This document shows positions 61,581-64,000 of a DNA stretch of 64,000 bases, in pieces (position 1 is the first letter of the stretch; every line of letters starts with the position of its first letter). A model generated the notes under the pieces. That model was given only the letters and a program-made list of their open reading frames with translations. It searched no databases and was not told the DNA's origin. Location of the stretch: positions 145,584,476 through 145,648,475 of the forward strand of contig NC_133650.1 in assembly GCF_009905375.1 (NCBI RefSeq). The letters run 5' to 3'. The position numbers and the translations under genes were made by a program. The stretch is from Apium graveolens (taxonomy: Eukaryota > Streptophyta > Magnoliopsida > Apiales > Apiaceae).

Positions 61581-61657
61581 GCGACCATTTCACATCAGCC
61601 TTCCCATCAAATTCTTTCTCACAAGCTTACCTTCATACTTTTTCTTTCAAAAACACA

Positions 61658-61927
61658 ATGGTCAGATACAACATGTTTTTGAATTACCAAACATTTAATA
61701 TGGAGCTAAGCTGTGCTGATTGGCAGCAGGAATGGCACGTCACGGCCATTCCTGAGGAGATATGGGACTCTGTCCCACAGGAGGTACTGACCCACCTTCT
61801 GTTCTTCTATATGGATTACCATCGCCATCTGGAGCGATTGGAGGAGGAAAGGCTGGAAGCTCTCCGCCAGCAAGAGCGAATCATCCGACTCGCCATTCTG
61901 TTTGTCGAGAGTAGGAAGAAGAAATGA
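61658..61927 (+). CDS. Small hypothetical protein (89 aa) inside copia B
   Basis: The ORF is complete from ATG to TGA. The first part is rich in Trp and aromatic residues (ADWQQEWHVTAIPEEIWDSVPQ). The second half is a strongly charged amphipathic helix (HRHLERLEEERLEALRQQERI) ending in Arg/Lys. I do not recognise a family. There is no signal peptide or clear membrane segment. It sits 1.4 kb after pol and 0.7 kb before the extra ORF, has a TATA box upstream and an AT-rich 3' flank with AATGAAAT-type signals near 62080-62100. It is absent from family A, where only 520 bases separate pol and the extra ORF. A captured host gene or a chance ORF are the alternatives. Confidence 0.5.
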   Translation: MVRYNMFLNYQTFNMELSCADWQQEWHVTAIPEEIWDSVPQEVLTHLLFFYMDYHRHLERLEEERLEALRQQERIIRLAILFVESRKKK

Positions 61928-62490
61928 TTTATTTTCTTCTTCCTGTTTTTCTTCATCATCAGCCTTGCCCTGCTTCTTGAGCTAGGACTAAGGTTGTTGA
62001 TGTTAGGTTTAGTAGCTTAGGGAAATCTTGTATAAGTACTGATGTAATTTCAATTTCATGAATGTATTCTCTTGATATATTAATGAAATTTGTTTTTGTT
62101 TCAAGATTTTGTCTCTAAGTTATTTTGTAATGCATTGATAAATCCTAAATATTTATTCATATTCTGATGACCATATAAATTCTGTTTTAATTTAAGTTCT
62201 GATTTTTCTTTATCAGCATTTACTCATCTGATTTATCTTGGTCATTTTTACTTGATTTATTTTCAGAATATTAATGATGCAGTGAAAAATAATTAAATCA
62301 TTGGGAACGGTTTCAATTTTGAATTAAAACTGTTTCACCTTGATTAATGGAATATCTGGGTAAGTGGAACGGTTTTTCCTTGAAAACAGGCAAGTGGGCA
62401 AGTAATGATTACTGTTTTCTCGCGCCCAGTAACTATCTGTTATTACTGCATGTCTGACAGGTGTCCAACGATAACATTTTTTTTCCAGAG
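61928..62490. other. Non-coding spacer between the two extra ORFs of copia B
   Basis: AT-rich sequence with a 3' UTR-like stretch up to about 62110 and a family-motif copy TTAAGTTCTGAT at 62192-62203. No credible ORF on either strand. Confidence 0.65.
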
Positions 62491-62498
62491 TATAAGTA
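62491..62498 (+). promoter_or_regulatory. TATA-like box ahead of the extra ORF of copia B
   Basis: TATAAGTA is followed by a long CT-repeat leader and the ATG at 62654. The layout matches the TATA box and CT-rich leader at 28606-28723 in A1. Confidence 0.5.
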
Positions 62499-62653
62499 CG
62501 ACAGAGAGAGGATTTCTTTAATCTTTTATTTCCTTCATACTTTTTCTCTCTACTTGCTTTTACTCTCTCTTTCTCTCTTCTTCTCACGTTGGCTTTTCAT
62601 ACAGACATTTTATCAAACACCTAACAGGCACTTTTAAATCTCAATTTTTCACA

Positions 62654-64000
62654 TGGCACCTAAGGATTTAATCATTGATGGAGCTAAGTTTGTTCCAAAC
62701 AACTATGCTGCAATTCTTGATCATGCTGAAGCTCCATCTGAATTGCATTTTGTGCAAGATCTTCTTGCACACAGTGAGATTGGGTATGCATTAACCCAGC
62801 CTTCAGTCTTTTCGAGCCAACAAGTTCTGACGTTTTGGCGGACTGGGCACTTTGATGATGGTGGTAGACATGGCACTCCTAGTATTGTTTTCGAAGTGGG
62901 TGATTCTTCTTATGCAGTCACTCCTGGTACAATACGTAAGGCTCTACATCTCCCAGAAGGTTGTACCTTTTCAATTCCAGAAGAATCAGCTCTTCAGGAG
63001 TTAATGGCAAATTTGGGGTATGAAAAGAGTTTGGCAAAACTTGGGCAGTTGAAACGGGCTCATATCAGAAAAGAATGGAGCTTCTTCTTTGACTGCATCA
63101 CTAAAGCTTTTGGGAACAAATGTTCGAATTTTGATGCTATCCCAATTCTGAGTCAGCACATCGGGTATGCTATTATAAATCAAACTCATTTTGATTTTGC
63201 AACTGGTATAATTGGTTTTATTGGGGATAGGATGACAGAGGATAGGAATGTTGTCTATTTTGCTAGATTCTGTCAACTTATTTATACTTTTTGTACTGAT
63301 GAACCTCAATTAGTCAGTTCCTCAACCCCACCTTTTAAAGTTGCAAAACGCTACTTTAATGACCTGGTAAATGCTGACACTAAGAAATCAGTGGTTAGAC
63401 CATTACAGATTCCTCAGTCTGTAAAACAGATCCTAGTAAATGCTGATCCTAATACTTATAGATATGTTTACTCTGATGTCCAACCAACAACAAACATTCA
63501 AAAACTATCATCCTCAGCACCTACCACTCATTCTACTCAACCTACCCTCAGGAAATATCTCCAATCCTATCTCTCCACTTCACAGACTGTTCAACCCTCA
63601 TCCTCAGCACCTACTGTGAAGCCTTCATCCTCCAAGCCAAAGAGGACAAAGACTGTTCCTCAAACACCTCAAAAGAGAAGGAGGATTGCCTTGAAAGATG
63701 AATCTGATACTGAGGACCAGGTTCCTTCTTCAGAACCTGTTGTAAGTGAAGCTGAGAAAGAGACTTCTCAGAAGGATTCTGGAATTGGGGGATCTAGGCT
63801 TCTCAAAAGGCTTAGAAGAATGACAGTTCCTGAAACTCCCAAGGAATCCAAATCAACAAAGAGATACAAGAAACAGAGGGCAAAAAGGCCAGTTTCAGAT
63901 GATGAAGAGGAAGTAGCTAAGGAAGGGGATCAGGAATCTCTGATCTCACAAGACAAGGAATTTGCTACAGTCATTTCTTCTCCATCAACTCCATCTAAGG
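62654..64000 (+). CDS. Extra 3' ORF of copia B (partial, runs off the window)
   Basis: It is open for 449 codons from ATG at 62654 to the window end without a stop. The N-terminal domain (to about residue 230) contains WRTGHFDDGG, IRKEWSFFFDC, SNFDAI and YFARFCQL. The latter motifs align with RKEWSF, SNFD and YARF of the A1 extra ORF. From about residue 270 it becomes Ser/Thr/Pro/Lys-rich and unstructured, with basic KRRRI and KRLRR patches that could act in nuclear import. No signal peptide or clear membrane segment is visible. It is the only long intact element-encoded frame in the window, in contrast to the broken gag and pol. Extra ORFs after pol are known in Sireviruses, where they have been called envelope-like; that role is not supported by this sequence. 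Confidence 0.75.

Larger units (their letters stand above)
53859..64000 (+). mobile_element. Ty1/copia element B (Sirevirus/Maximus-like), open at the window end
   Basis: The order is LTR, PBS, gag, protease-integrase-RT-RNase H, spacer, small ORF, extra 3' ORF. It is the same lineage as family A, sharing the coiled-coil gag with zinc knuckles and a homologous extra ORF, but it is a distinct family with an unrelated LTR sequence and motif. Its 3' LTR lies beyond 64000, so its target duplication cannot be checked. The LTR abuts the gene-fragment island. Confidence 0.92.

Overview
This window looks like a retrotransposon-packed, probably heterochromatic stretch of a large eudicot plant nuclear genome. 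The extra-ORF copia elements and 4-kb-LTR gypsy elements fit an asterid such as an Apiaceae species, but that placement is a guess. I see no intact host gene, tRNA, rRNA or CRISPR array. Almost every base can be assigned to four retroelement units plus one 4.2-kb island of host-gene fragments.

Layout: (1) 1-47471 is one Ty1/copia element of Sirevirus/Maximus type (A1) that enters the window inside gag. Its pol is interrupted at 4218 by a same-strand Ty3/gypsy array (G1, 4219-27822, target duplication GAAAG) and resumes at 27828. A very long extra ORF lies downstream of pol. It starts at 28724 behind a TATA box, is interrupted at 32291 by an opposite-strand gypsy element (G2, 32292-46297, target duplication TCATC), and ends at 47284. 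(2) G1 has the form LTR-internal-LTR-internal-LTR, with LTRs of about 4.0 kb. Both internal regions are heavily decayed gag-pol. (3) The A LTR (47472-48430) is shared with a second copy, A2, whose gag stops abruptly at 49677. (4) 49678-53858 is not LTR-element sequence. It carries same-strand, intron-containing fragments resembling SUMO, a PDR-type ABC transporter and an NAD(P)-binding Rossmann protein. (5) 53859-64000 is a second copia family (B) with its LTR, PBS, gag and pol. It also has a small TATA-preceded ORF and an intact extra ORF homologous to that of A1, which runs off the window end.

How the parts work together: A and B have the usual LTR-retroelement parts (LTR promoter, initiator-Met-type primer site, gag with coiled coil and zinc knuckles, protease-integrase-RT-RNase H). 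All gag/pol frames carry stops or frameshifts, so none of these copies looks autonomous. Two features stand out. Both copia families carry a long extra 3' ORF with its own promoter-like leader. Each family is also peppered with its own short DNA motif: CTCGACGGATAA, often as hairpins, in A; TTAAGTTCTGATA in B. These motifs recur in the LTR, in spacers and in coding sequence. In A they occur in more than one reading frame. G2 also contains an out-of-place, better-preserved RT-RNase H-integrase fragment ahead of its gag.
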